This document shows positions 16,638-25,457 of a DNA stretch of 64,000 nt, piece by piece (within the stretch, counting starts at the first letter, position 1; every line of letters begins with the position of its first letter). The position numbers were made by a program, and so were the translations under genes. Where the stretch lies: the NCBI GenBank assembly GCA_014338185.1, contig QUBV01000007.1, positions 1-64,000 of the forward strand, given 5' to 3'. Under the pieces are notes generated by a model. It did no database searches. It was given only the letters and a program-made list of their open reading frames with translations, and had not been told where the DNA came from. The stretch is from Lysobacterales bacterium. GTDB lineage: Bacteria; Pseudomonadota; Gammaproteobacteria; Xanthomonadales; Rhodanobacteraceae.

Positions 16638-16748
16638 CGCGTGCCGGCGCGGTCGTGGCGCCCGGTGCTCACGCCATGGGCAGCTGCGCGCCGGATTCGC
16701 GTGGGATCGGTGCCGGCCGGCGTGCGGGCCCGGGGAACCACAAAACGC

Positions 16749-17324
16749 TCAGGCCGCGGCGGTGGCGGGCAGGGCGGCCAGCACGCGGCGCGAGATGTCT
16801 TCCAGCTCGCCCACGCCATCGACGCAGCGCAGCTTGCCGATGCGCTCGAAGTAGCTCGCCACCGGTTCGGTCTGCTCGGCATACACGCGCAGGCGCTCGC
16901 GCACGGTCTCGGGCGTGTCGTCCTTGCGTCCTTCCTTGGCCGCGCGTCCGGCGATGCGCTCGATGATGAGCTCGCTGGGTACCTCGAGCTTGATCGCGAC
17001 GTCGAGCGGCTGGCCCAGGCGCGCGAGCAGGTCCTGCAGCGCATGGCACTGGGCGAGGTTGCGCGGGTAACCGTCGAGGATGAATCCACGCGCGGCATCG
17101 GCCTGGCCGAGGCGCTCTTCGAGCATGCCCAGCACGATGTCGTCGGACACGAGCTGGCCCGCGTCCATCACCGCCTTGGCCTTGAGCCCGAGCGGCGTGC
17201 CGGCCTTGACCGCGGCGCGCAGCAAATCACCGGTGGAAATATGCGGCACCGCCAGCTGCTGCTTGAGGCGGTCGGCCTGCGTGCCCTTGCCCGAGCCGGG
17301 TGCACCGAGTAGAACCAGTCGCAT
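16749..17324 (-). CDS. adk: Adenylate kinase, short-lid form
   Basis: 191 residues. The P-loop is GAPGSGKGTQ at residues 7-16, with the AMP site in ISTGDLLRAAV and FILDGYPRNLAQ. The lid is short (GRAAKEGRKDDTPETVRERL) and lacks the 30-residue zinc-type insertion, as in Xanthomonas-type enzymes. Catalyses ATP + AMP to 2 ADP in the cytoplasm. Confidence 0.95.
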   Translation of the reverse strand: MRLVLLGAPGSGKGTQADRLKQQLAVPHISTGDLLRAAVKAGTPLGLKAKAVMDAGQLVSDDIVLGMLEERLGQADAARGFILDGYPRNLAQCHALQDLLARLGQPLDVAIKLEVPSELIIERIAGRAAKEGRKDDTPETVRERLRVYAEQTEPVASYFERIGKLRCVDGVGELEDISRRVLAALPATAAA

Positions 17325-17457
17325 GTTGATCCGTGATTGCGCAACGCGCTGCAGGGTGGAGAATGCGCCGCGCGGTCACGGCGGCAATGCCGTGGAACGC
17401 TAGCGGCTGACCCGAAACGTGTCAAACCGCCACCCATCTCCCCAAGGACTTCCTGCC

Positions 17458-18717
17458 ATGAGCCAAGGCCGACTGCTGTATGCGCAATCGGGCGGCGTCA
17501 CCGCCGTCATCAACGCCACCGCCGCCGCGATCATCGACACCGCGCGCCGGCGCAAGGTGCCGGTGCTGGCGGCGCGCAACGGCATCATCGGCGCGCTGCG
17601 CGAGGAACTCATCGACACCACGCGCGAGAGCGCGGCGGCGATCCGCGCATTGCGCCACACGCCGGGCGGTGCGTTCGGCTCGTGTCGCTACAAGCTCAAG
17701 TCGATCGAGCAGGACCGTGCGCAGTACGAGCGGCTCATCGCCGTGTTCAAGGCGCACGACATCCGCTGGTTCCTCTACAACGGCGGCAACGATTCGGCCG
17801 ACACCGCGCTCAAGATCTCGCAGATCGGGCGCGAGCTCGGCTATCCGCTGACCGTGGTCGGCGTGCCCAAGACGGTCGACAACGACCTTGCCGTCACCGA
17901 CTGCTGTCCGGGCTTCGGCTCGGTGGCCAAGTACACCGCGGTGTCGGTGGCCGAGGCCGGCCTCGACGTCGAGTCGATGAGCGCGTCCTCGACCAAGGTG
18001 TTCATCCTCGAGGTGATGGGCCGCCACGCGGGCTGGATCGCGGCAGCGGCCGGACTGGCCGCGCGCAAGCCCGGTCAGCCGCCGCACCTGATCCTGTTCC
18101 CCGAACGTGCCTTCGACGAGGCGGCCTTCCTCGCGCGGGTCAAGGCGACGGTGGAAAAGGTCGGCTACTGCGCCGTGGTGGCCTCCGAGGGCTTGCGCGA
18201 CGCCGCGGGCCGGTTCCTGGCCGAGGCGGGCACCAGCGATGCATTCGGCCACCACCAGCTCGGCGGCGTGGCGCCGGTGCTCGCCAGCCTGGTCAAGGCC
18301 CGGCTCGGCTACAAATGCCACTGGGCGCTGCCCGACTACCTGCAGCGTTCGGCGCGCCACATCGCCTCCAGGACCGATGCCGAACAGGCCTGGGCGGTGG
18401 GCAAGGCCGCAGTCGAGTACGCGCTGGCCGGGCGCAACGCGGTGATGCCGGTGATCGTGCGCACCAGCGATGCGCCCTACCGGTGGAAGATCGAGGCCGC
18501 TGCGCTGGAGCGCATCGCCAACCGCGAGAAGAAGCTGCCCAAGGGTTACATCACGCGCGACGGCTACGGCATCACCGCGGCCGCGCGGCGCTACCTGGAG
18601 CCGCTGATCCACGGCGAGGACGCGCCGCCCTACCGGCGCGACGGCCTGCCCGACTACGTGCGCCTCGACCGGCGGCTGCTGCGGCGCAGGCTCGCGCCGT
18701 ATGCGATCGCCGACTGA
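17458..18717 (+). CDS. pfp: Pyrophosphate-type 6-phosphofructokinase
   Basis: 419 residues. Key motifs are YAQSGGVTAVINA, YNGGNDSADTALK and PKTVDND. ATP enzymes have GGDGS and PPi enzymes GGDDS at the phosphoryl-donor site. Here it reads GGND followed by S, a variant within the PPi-type clade, so donor choice should be PPi but is not proven. Works reversibly between fructose-6-phosphate and fructose-1,6-bisphosphate. The ATG at 17458 follows AAGGACTTCCTGCC. Confidence 0.85.
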   Translation: MSQGRLLYAQSGGVTAVINATAAAIIDTARRRKVPVLAARNGIIGALREELIDTTRESAAAIRALRHTPGGAFGSCRYKLKSIEQDRAQYERLIAVFKAHDIRWFLYNGGNDSADTALKISQIGRELGYPLTVVGVPKTVDNDLAVTDCCPGFGSVAKYTAVSVAEAGLDVESMSASSTKVFILEVMGRHAGWIAAAAGLAARKPGQPPHLILFPERAFDEAAFLARVKATVEKVGYCAVVASEGLRDAAGRFLAEAGTSDAFGHHQLGGVAPVLASLVKARLGYKCHWALPDYLQRSARHIASRTDAEQAWAVGKAAVEYALAGRNAVMPVIVRTSDAPYRWKIEAAALERIANREKKLPKGYITRDGYGITAAARRYLEPLIHGEDAPPYRRDGLPDYVRLDRRLLRRRLAPYAIAD

Positions 18718-18777
18718 ACGCGCCGGCACGATTCACGGCAACGGCCGCGCCGCGCCGGTCACGTTGCGCGGCGATGG

Positions 18778-18797
18778 CCGGTGGGTTTCCCCACCGG
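18778..18797 (+). terminator. Hairpin after the phosphofructokinase gene
   Basis: CCGGTGGG-TTTC-CCCACCGG forms a perfect 8-bp stem 60 bases after the stop. No T run. The surrounding 18718-18983 interval otherwise shows nothing I can name. Confidence 0.5.
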
Positions 18798-18983
18798 GCT
18801 GTGGCCGGTCGGACCGGCGATCCGTCATCGCCGGCCATGGCCCTGGCGCACCCGTGATCCGCAGGCTGCACGGCCGCGTCATGGAGGCAGTCGTGGCCAC
18901 GGGCAAGGCGACAGCGTCGCTTGAGCCACGCGTTCGCGTCCGACCGTCACTGGTCGGGTAGCGGACCCGAATCCCGCCTGCGT

Positions 18984-20969
18984 TCAGGGCGCATGTTCGG
19001 TGCGCGGCGGATCGCCGGGCGGGAAGCTGTGCGCCATGGGCCGGGCAGGTGTCGTGGGAGCGCGTGCTGCCGACTTGCGGCTGGTCGTGGGCATGAACAG
19101 GAAGTCGCCGCCGACGTGGCCCGCGAAGCGCAGTTGGCCGTACTGCGGCTCCTGCTGTTCGCCATAGCCTTCGGCCGCGCTGCGCACGCGCGGCGCGATC
19201 TGTGCGTACAGTCGCTGCGCCTCGATCGGTCCACCCGTATGCCGCCGCAGTGCATCAAGGAACTCGGCGGCGAATACCGAGTGGTTGCCGCGCCCGGCAT
19301 CCAGCACCTCGCGGATATTGCCCGAACTCATCACCTTGCGGCTGGGGATGCGCGCACGCTGCTGCAGTGCCAGGGCACTGTCGCTGGCTTCGTCGGCGTC
19401 GGGGGCGCGCACGAACACACCCGAGTAGCAGGCGTCGGCCACCACCAGGATCTGGCGTGCGCGCATCACGCCGATCTGGTCGGTCACGTCCGACGAGGAG
19501 ATGTAGTTGGCCACCGAGTCCTTGTCGCCGTCGACCGGCACCCAGTAGCCCTGCAGGTTTCCGGCATCCCAGCTGCCATGGCCGGAGTAGTAGACCAGCA
19601 GGTTGTCGTTCTCGGTGAGCGTGCTGCGCAGGTTCGCCAGCGCGCGGAAGATCTGTGCGCGCGTGGCATCGAGCAGCACGGTGGTTTCAAAGCCGTAACG
19701 TTCACGCAGCACCGTGGCCACGTCCTCGGCGTCGTGATGGGGCGTGTCCAGCGGCGCCCAGCTCCGGTAGCGCGCATTGCCGATGATGAGCGCGTGGTAG
19801 CGCACCGGCGCTTCCGGCACCGCCTGCACCTTGGGTGAGTGGGTGTCGCTCGCCAGCAGCAACGGCAGCACGGCGCGCTGCCCGCGCACGTCGGTGGCGG
19901 CGATCTCGATCGGGGTCGCCTCGCCATCGAAAGGCACCTCCAGCGCATACTCGCCCTGCGCATCGGCCGCGACCACGGAATCGCCGATGCGCACGTCCTG
20001 CAACGCGAGTTGCGAGCGCACGCGCACGCGCACGCGCTGGCTGGCGGCGCCACCACGCACGCGTACTGCGATCAGGCCGCGCACGGTCGAGGCCGTGGGT
20101 TCGAGCAGATCGATCTGCGGCGCACCGGCAGCGGCCGACGTGCCGGAGGCGGCGGTGCGCACGAATTGCCCGGTGCCCAGCGTGCGCTGTGCGGCCTGCT
20201 CGGCGCTGGCGCGTTCGCTGGCCGCGCCTTGCAGCGAACGGTCGGTGGCACGCAGGGATTGTTCCAGCTGCGCCACGCGCTCGCGGTCGGCGGCAGCACG
20301 CGCGCGCTCGAGTTCGCGGCGCAGGCGTGTGGCTTCGGCCTGCAGCGCCTGCTGGCGGCGCGCGGCATCGCGTTGTTGCTGTTGCGCCCGGGCGTGACTG
20401 CGCTCCAGCTCCGCGCGCAGTGCCGCGATCTCATCCTCGCGCAGCTGGATGTCGCTGGCGTAGGCCAGCGGTGCTTCGATCTGCGCCGCCCGGCGGTACA
20501 GCTCCAGTGCCTGCGTCGGAGTACCCCCGGCCACGAGGCCGCGTTCGTACAGCGTTCCCAGCGCGGTCATCGCGGCTCGATGGCCCTGGTCGGCGGCACG
20601 GCGGTACCACTGCGCGGCCTTGGCGGGATCGGCAGCCCGACCCAGCCCCTTCTCGTAGATCTGCCCCACGTGGTACTGCGCCTGCGGGTCACCGTCCTCC
20701 GCCGGTGGCAGCCACACGCGCAGCGCGGTTTCGTAGTTGGCGCGGTCGGCGGCGGTGTAGTAGCCGCCGCGCAGCGCGCAATCGTCGGCGCTGGTGCGGA
20801 TCGCGCGCGCGCGGCCGGTCGTGGCGTGTGCCGTGCCGATGTGCAGGATCACGCCGGGCAACTCGCAGTCGACGATCTCGAAGCTGTCGAGTCGGCCCGG
20901 GGCGATGGTTGCGCACGCGGCCAGCAGCACGGGCGCGAGCAGCAGCGGCAGGAGTCGAGGCAGTCTCAT
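18984..20969 (-). CDS. Caspase-fold lipoprotein with Sel1 repeats and coiled coil
   Basis: 661 residues. Lipobox LLAAC (Cys19). Sel1-like repeats lie at about 90-165 (AQYHVGQIYEKGLGRAADPA, AAMTALGTLYERGL). A long Arg/Gln/Glu-rich coiled coil spans 175-262 and an Ig-like strand-rich segment 285-365. A peptidase C14 (caspase) domain covers about 388-600 with catalytic His464 in YYSGHGSW and Cys514 in VVADACYSG. It should be membrane-anchored in the periplasm or on the surface. Last gene of a nine-gene operon, 8 nt behind the beta-barrel gene. It may process or regulate the exported components; substrate unknown. Confidence 0.85.
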   Translation of the reverse strand: MRLPRLLPLLLAPVLLAACATIAPGRLDSFEIVDCELPGVILHIGTAHATTGRARAIRTSADDCALRGGYYTAADRANYETALRVWLPPAEDGDPQAQYHVGQIYEKGLGRAADPAKAAQWYRRAADQGHRAAMTALGTLYERGLVAGGTPTQALELYRRAAQIEAPLAYASDIQLREDEIAALRAELERSHARAQQQQRDAARRQQALQAEATRLRRELERARAAADRERVAQLEQSLRATDRSLQGAASERASAEQAAQRTLGTGQFVRTAASGTSAAAGAPQIDLLEPTASTVRGLIAVRVRGGAASQRVRVRVRSQLALQDVRIGDSVVAADAQGEYALEVPFDGEATPIEIAATDVRGQRAVLPLLLASDTHSPKVQAVPEAPVRYHALIIGNARYRSWAPLDTPHHDAEDVATVLRERYGFETTVLLDATRAQIFRALANLRSTLTENDNLLVYYSGHGSWDAGNLQGYWVPVDGDKDSVANYISSSDVTDQIGVMRARQILVVADACYSGVFVRAPDADEASDSALALQQRARIPSRKVMSSGNIREVLDAGRGNHSVFAAEFLDALRRHTGGPIEAQRLYAQIAPRVRSAAEGYGEQQEPQYGQLRFAGHVGGDFLFMPTTSRKSAARAPTTPARPMAHSFPPGDPPRTEHAP

Positions 20970-20977
20970 GGTCGGCC

Positions 20978-23053
20978 TCAGAACGGGATGCGCAGGCCGA
21001 GCATGAACGTGCGGCTGTCATAGTCGCTGCGCCCGATGTCGGTGTCCAGGCCAAGGAACGCGGACAGCGGATGGGCCTGCACCGAGGTCATCCAGCTCAG
21101 CGAGAACCGCGCGATGCCGAAGTGGCGATCGACCTTGGCCAACTGCACCGGAACCGTCGGACCGGCGGCGAGCAGCCGCGCAAAGATCGCGTCATGGTGT
21201 TGGGCCTGCGAGGTGTATTCCACGGCCAGCGCGGGAATCCACACGCCGCTGCGGGTGCTGAACGCACGATCGATCGACGCGCCACCGGCCAGGGTCGAGC
21301 GGCGCAGCGAGGTGGCGCTGATCGACAGGGCATCGATGCAGTCGCCATGCTCCAGCAGCGGGTCCAGGTCGGCCTGCACGTACTGGTAGCGCAGGTAGGG
21401 CGTGAAGCGGATCGCACGACTGGCCAGCGAGTAGCCGGCCTCCAGCGACAGGGCGCGATGGCTGCTGTCGGTGCTTGCGGTCAGCTGTTTGCCGCAGGCG
21501 GGCCGTCGCATGTCGAAGTCCTCGCCACCGATGTTGAGCGCTGCGCTCACATAGGCGCGTTCGGTTGGCAGGTACTGTGCATACAGCGAGCCGCTCAGGC
21601 CGCTCGCGTGCAGGCGCACGCCCGCGGCGGCATCGGTGTGCGCGCGCAGGCCGCCCAGGGCCGCACCCAGCACCAGGCTGGGCTTGACCCGCACATCCAC
21701 GCCCACGGTCAGGCCACGTGTGGTGGCGTCGAACCCGTCGCGGCTGCCATCGCGTTGGCCCAGGTCGATGTTGCCGGCGGCGAACACCGATACGCGCGAC
21801 GGGCTGGCGCCGCCCTCGTTTGCACCATCGCCACCCACGCTGCCCTTGTCGGTGCTCACCGTCACGTCATTGCTGAAACGGCCGGCGCCACCGCTGCGTT
21901 GCGAGCGCAGGTGTTGGTTGATGTTGTCGAACTGGGTGCCCGGTGCGTCCAGTGCCTGTTGCACGATCGGGGTGAGGATCGCGGCGGCAGGCACGGCGAT
22001 CGCGCCGTGGGTATTGCGCACCGGCACATGTACGCAGACCCCGGTGTTGCCGCGCACGCAGGCCGTGAGCACGGCTGCGGTACCGGCCTCGGTCAGCTTC
22101 AGGTGGGCGGTGGCCGATCCGTCGTCGCCGACGCGGATGCTGGGTTCGATCGAACCTGCGTCGGCTGGTGCGAGGCTGAGGTCGACGGTGGCGCCGGCGA
22201 TCGGCAGGTCCTGCGTGTCCACCACCGCATAAGTGATCGGGGTGCTCGTCGCCGGTGGCAGCACCAACACCGATTCGCCAGAAGCGAGCCGGATTGCGCC
22301 GGCGCGGTCATCGGGTCCGTGCAGGGTCAACTGCAGCGGCGCAGCCGCATTGCCCGAGCGCACCACCAGTTGCCGGTTGGAGCTGGTACAGCCAGGTACG
22401 AAGCGCAGCAGCGCGCGGCCGTTCGCATCGGTGGTGGACTGGTCGTGGTCGGGTGAGTCGGTGTCGGCGCAGTTGGCCTTTGGACGCGCCTTGTCGACCG
22501 TGGTGACGTTCCACGACAGCACCACGCCGGGCATGGGGTGGTCGAACTCATCGAGTGCGATGACGGGAATGGCAACTTCGGTGCCTGGGGTGAACTGAAG
22601 TGGCGGTGCATCAGGTGCCAGTACCGGCCGGATCTGTGGTGCCCGCACGTCGATCTGCACGGGTGGCGAATCGGCGGTGAAGCCCGGCGGTGCGAGCGGA
22701 ATGCCCGCCCTGGCATGTGCGCGGATCATGTAGGTGCCGGGCGTCACGCCTCGCCATACGAATCGTCGCGCCGGCGTGCCGTCGCCGAAGCCCACCGACA
22801 CATCGTCGACGAAGTACTCCACTGACAGCACGTAGTTCGAATACGTGCCCCACACCTCCGAAGTCAGATCGATATCGACGCTGTCATGCGCGTGGATCAC
22901 CTCGCCATTGGCCGGGGTGACGATCTCGATCGCGAGTGTGGTCTGGGCATGTGCCGCGGACATCGCCGCCAGCGTCAGGCCCCACAGCAGCAAGCCTGAC
23001 CACCATCGTTGCTGGCGACGTGTGCCGACGGAAGCGGATGGATGAGCAAGCAT
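20978..23053 (-). CDS. Autotransporter-like outer-membrane protein with Ig-like repeats
   Basis: 691 residues. The signal peptide ends AHAQ near residue 37. Three or more beta-sandwich (bacterial Ig-like) modules occupy 40-360 (EIVTPANGEVIHAHDSVDID, IPVIALDEFDHPMPGVVLSW). A linker follows, then an amphipathic beta-barrel of about 270 residues ending in the canonical aromatic C-terminus GLRIPF. The barrel resembles autotransporter beta-domains. It probably displays the Ig-like part at the cell surface or forms a porin-like channel for the operon's fibre. Confidence 0.75.
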   Translation of the reverse strand: MLAHPSASVGTRRQQRWWSGLLLWGLTLAAMSAAHAQTTLAIEIVTPANGEVIHAHDSVDIDLTSEVWGTYSNYVLSVEYFVDDVSVGFGDGTPARRFVWRGVTPGTYMIRAHARAGIPLAPPGFTADSPPVQIDVRAPQIRPVLAPDAPPLQFTPGTEVAIPVIALDEFDHPMPGVVLSWNVTTVDKARPKANCADTDSPDHDQSTTDANGRALLRFVPGCTSSNRQLVVRSGNAAAPLQLTLHGPDDRAGAIRLASGESVLVLPPATSTPITYAVVDTQDLPIAGATVDLSLAPADAGSIEPSIRVGDDGSATAHLKLTEAGTAAVLTACVRGNTGVCVHVPVRNTHGAIAVPAAAILTPIVQQALDAPGTQFDNINQHLRSQRSGGAGRFSNDVTVSTDKGSVGGDGANEGGASPSRVSVFAAGNIDLGQRDGSRDGFDATTRGLTVGVDVRVKPSLVLGAALGGLRAHTDAAAGVRLHASGLSGSLYAQYLPTERAYVSAALNIGGEDFDMRRPACGKQLTASTDSSHRALSLEAGYSLASRAIRFTPYLRYQYVQADLDPLLEHGDCIDALSISATSLRRSTLAGGASIDRAFSTRSGVWIPALAVEYTSQAQHHDAIFARLLAAGPTVPVQLAKVDRHFGIARFSLSWMTSVQAHPLSAFLGLDTDIGRSDYDSRTFMLGLRIPF

Positions 23054-23095
23054 GGCGTGACCTCAGCGAGCGTTGGACTGGGACAGAAACGACAT

Positions 23096-23140
23096 GTGCC
23101 ACGGGAGGGGTTGCAGTCGATGCAACCCATCCCGCGGCAC
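23096..23140 (-). promoter_or_regulatory. Intercistronic hairpin in the fibre operon
   Basis: A long stem with three mismatches (GTGCC..CGGGA..GGGTTGCA against its complement) and a 5-nt loop lies between the ompA-like and autotransporter-like genes. No T run follows. It could attenuate transcription or stabilise the upstream message. Confidence 0.6.
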
Positions 23141-23160
23141 GCTTGGGTGACGTAGACCCA

Positions 23161-23745
23161 TCAACCGATACGGAACTGCACCCGGCGGTTGCGAGGGTCG
23201 TAGGGACCCGTGCCGTCGAGAGGCACGCGCTGGCCCAAGCCGTGCGTCTGCAGCCGCGATGCGGCGATGCCGTGGTGCTGTTCGAGATAGACCTTGACCG
23301 CTTCGGCGCGACGCAGCGACAGCACGTCGTTGAAGGCGGGCGTACCGGTGGCGTCGGTATGGCCGTCGATCACGATCGTGGCCGCCGGATCCAGCAGCTT
23401 GAGGCCTTCGGCGATCGCATCCAACTGCGCGCAGGCATGTGGCCGCAGTGCCGCAGAGCCGAGCGCGAAGCCGATCGCCACATCGAGCGTGCCACCGCTG
23501 CCGCCCTCGCTGCTGCTGTCACCGCTGGCGGCGGGTGCTGCCGCTGCGGTCGCGGGGGGGCTGGTTTCGTCGAGCGCGATGCCACGCTTGCGCAGGTGTG
23601 GTTTGAATTGGTCGCCCGCCAGCGCACGGGCCACGTCGATCGGGCGCGGGATCTCGTTCTCGCCGACATACCCGGCGGCGTTGGCCGGGCCCAACGATGC
23701 GAGCAGCACGAGCACGGCCAGCGATGATGCGATACGGATGTTCAT
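23161..23745 (-). CDS. OmpA-family protein
   Basis: 194 residues: signal peptide (ending ANAAG), a low-complexity Ala/Ser/Gly linker at 62-85, and a C-terminal OmpA domain (FALGSAALRPHACAQLDAIA, IVIDGHTDATGTPAFNDVLS, RRVQFRIG) that binds peptidoglycan. There is no N-terminal barrel, so it is a periplasmic wall anchor. Its place between the anti-sigma and outer-membrane genes suggests it tethers the export apparatus to the wall. Confidence 0.9.
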   Translation of the reverse strand: MNIRIASSLAVLVLLASLGPANAAGYVGENEIPRPIDVARALAGDQFKPHLRKRGIALDETSPPATAAAAPAASGDSSSEGGSGGTLDVAIGFALGSAALRPHACAQLDAIAEGLKLLDPAATIVIDGHTDATGTPAFNDVLSLRRAEAVKVYLEQHHGIAASRLQTHGLGQRVPLDGTGPYDPRNRRVQFRIG

Positions 23746-23814
23746 GGCACTCTCCAGGGCTGGTTCGGGTATGCAATGGATCGGAAGTCGGCGTCGCCAG
23801 GTTCAATGCATCGT

Positions 23815-24480
23815 TCAGCGCGGCTTGGGCAGCACGTCGACACCGGCGACGTCGCGCACCGCGGACTTGCGGCGCAGTGCGTCGGTTGCTGCAATCACGC
23901 GCTGCATCGGCACTGCCAAGTAGTACTCGCCGCCCTCACCCGGCCCGCCGACGATCCAGCCATCCTGCTCGGCAATGAGGAGCCGGATCTCGCCTTCGGT
24001 GGTGCTGGGGTGGAAAACGACACGCAACAATGCGGAGTTGGCGGGCAGTGGTGTGGGTGCGGGAACGCTGCGTGTCGGCTCGGCACCGCGCATGGTGGGC
24101 GCCAACGCCGGTCGATCGAGATGGTGCAGCCCCGCCTGCACCACGATCACCAGCAGCGCACATGCCAGTGCGGGGCGCAGCCAGCGCTCGCCACCGCCCA
24201 GCCAACGCCCGAGGTGCTCGCGCAGGCCGCGGCGCTCGCTGTGCGGCGGTGCCTGTTCGCGTGTCTCGCGCCGGATGCGCTCCAGCGTGCGCGCCAGTCC
24301 GATGTCCTCGGACGCGGTATGGTGTTGGCGCTGGCTGGCCGCGAGTTGTTCCCAGAATGCGAGCTCGTTACGCAAGGCCGGGTCGCTGCGCAGCTGGCGC
24401 GCGATGCTCGCGCGCCCGGTATCGGACAGGGTGCCGTTGACATACCACGGCAGTGACAGTGCGACGGGATCATCATGCAT
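23815..24480 (-). CDS. Probable anti-sigma factor, single-pass membrane protein
   Basis: 221 residues. The N-terminal 80 residues are helical (LSLPWYVNGTLSDTGRASIA, NELAFWEQL) as in anti-sigma domains, without the zinc HxxxCxxC motif. One membrane segment at about 99-118 (WLRPALACALLVIVVQAGLH) precedes a periplasmic domain of 100 residues. It overlaps the sigma gene by 8 nt, the usual sigma/anti-sigma arrangement. Assignment rests on context plus layout. Confidence 0.75.
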   Translation of the reverse strand: MHDDPVALSLPWYVNGTLSDTGRASIARQLRSDPALRNELAFWEQLAASQRQHHTASEDIGLARTLERIRRETREQAPPHSERRGLREHLGRWLGGGERWLRPALACALLVIVVQAGLHHLDRPALAPTMRGAEPTRSVPAPTPLPANSALLRVVFHPSTTEGEIRLLIAEQDGWIVGGPGEGGEYYLAVPMQRVIAATDALRRKSAVRDVAGVDVLPKPR

Positions 24481-25105
24481 GGCTCGGGGTCCTGTGGCGG
24501 AACTGCCCTTCGCTCACCAGCAACAAGCGCAAGCAGTTCTGGATGTTCTTGCGGGCATGGAACAGGCGGGTCTTGACGGTGTTTTCGGGACAGCCCTGGA
24601 GGCGGGCGACATCGGCCAGCGGGGCACCTTCGTAGAACACCAAGTGCAGGCACTCGCGATGCACATCGGACAACTTGTCCATGCAGTTGCGCACCCCGCG
24701 TTCGCGTTGGTCGGTGGCGATGCGTTCGTAGGCCGAGGTGTCATCGTCGGGCAGGCTGTCATCGAGTGCGGCCGAATGGGTGTCGAGCAGGCGTGAGGGC
24801 GAGCGCAGCCGATCGATCGCGCGGTGGCGGGCGATGGCGAGGATCCAGGTAGACAGCCGTGACAGGCCATTGAAGCGTTGCGGATGCTTCCACACCTCGT
24901 ACATCGTGTCGGACACGATCTCCTCGGCCTGTTCCGCATCGCCCAGCAGGCGCATTGCATAGGCATGGATGCGCCGCCCCATGGCCCGGTGCAGCGCCAC
25001 GAAGGCGGTCTGGTCGCCGGCGGCTATGCGTTCCAACAGGAACCGTTCGGCGTCGTCCGCGGAGGCGCTGCTGGTGGTCTCGTGCCTGGGCGCGCTGTGA
25101 TCCAT
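24473..25105 (-). CDS. ECF-type RNA polymerase sigma factor
   Basis: 210 residues. Region 2 has MGRRIHAYAMRLLGDAEQAE, EEIVSDTMYEVWKHPQRF and LSTWILAIARHRAIDRLR. Region 4 has MDKLSDVHRECLHLVFYEGA and GCPENTVKTRLFHARKN. Likely directs transcription of its own operon in response to a signal relayed by the neighbouring anti-sigma protein. I chose the ATG at 25105. The following gene overlaps it by 8 nt. Confidence 0.92.
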   Translation of the reverse strand: MDHSAPRHETTSSASADDAERFLLERIAAGDQTAFVALHRAMGRRIHAYAMRLLGDAEQAEEIVSDTMYEVWKHPQRFNGLSRLSTWILAIARHRAIDRLRSPSRLLDTHSAALDDSLPDDDTSAYERIATDQRERGVRNCMDKLSDVHRECLHLVFYEGAPLADVARLQGCPENTVKTRLFHARKNIQNCLRLLLVSEGQFRHRTPSHA

Positions 25106-25127
25106 GTCGTTTACCCGAACGTACCGA

Positions 25128-25454
25128 TCAATCGATGAGGCAGGTGGAGTTGCCAAGGTCGTAGAGCCGCATCGCGCCGCCTTCACCGATGGCCAGGCGC
25201 ACCGCACCGTCGGCCTCACCGGGAATACGATCGATGCGCCGCTCGATGATCAGCCGACCCTTCTGCCAGCAGCGCAGCACGTGTGTCTTGGCCGGTGCGG
25301 TCCGCATGGCGTTCTCGTCGAGTGCATCGATCTCGCCCAGGCCACGTGGCGCACTCGCGGCTGGTATCGGATCGACGCCGGCATGGACGTGCCCGCCGAC
25401 CAGCAGCGCCAGAGCGACGGCACAGGAGGCTGGTGATGGCAGCTGGATCGTCAT
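25128..25454 (-). CDS. Small secreted protein of the fibre operon
   Basis: 108 residues with a signal peptide (ending VHAGV). The mature 80 residues contain two Cys (HVLRCWQKGRLIIERRI and NSTCLID), which could form a disulphide. No family recognised. Starts 3 nt after the CsgG-like gene stop, so it is translated together with it. Confidence 0.65.
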   Translation of the reverse strand: MTIQLPSPASCAVALALLVGGHVHAGVDPIPAASAPRGLGEIDALDENAMRTAPAKTHVLRCWQKGRLIIERRIDRIPGEADGAVRLAIGEGGAMRLYDLGNSTCLID

Positions 25455-25457
25455 GGA

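Noticed and set aside
19835-22456. An 873-codon plus-strand frame
   Set aside because: Antisense to the caspase-like and autotransporter-like genes; Arg-rich shadow.
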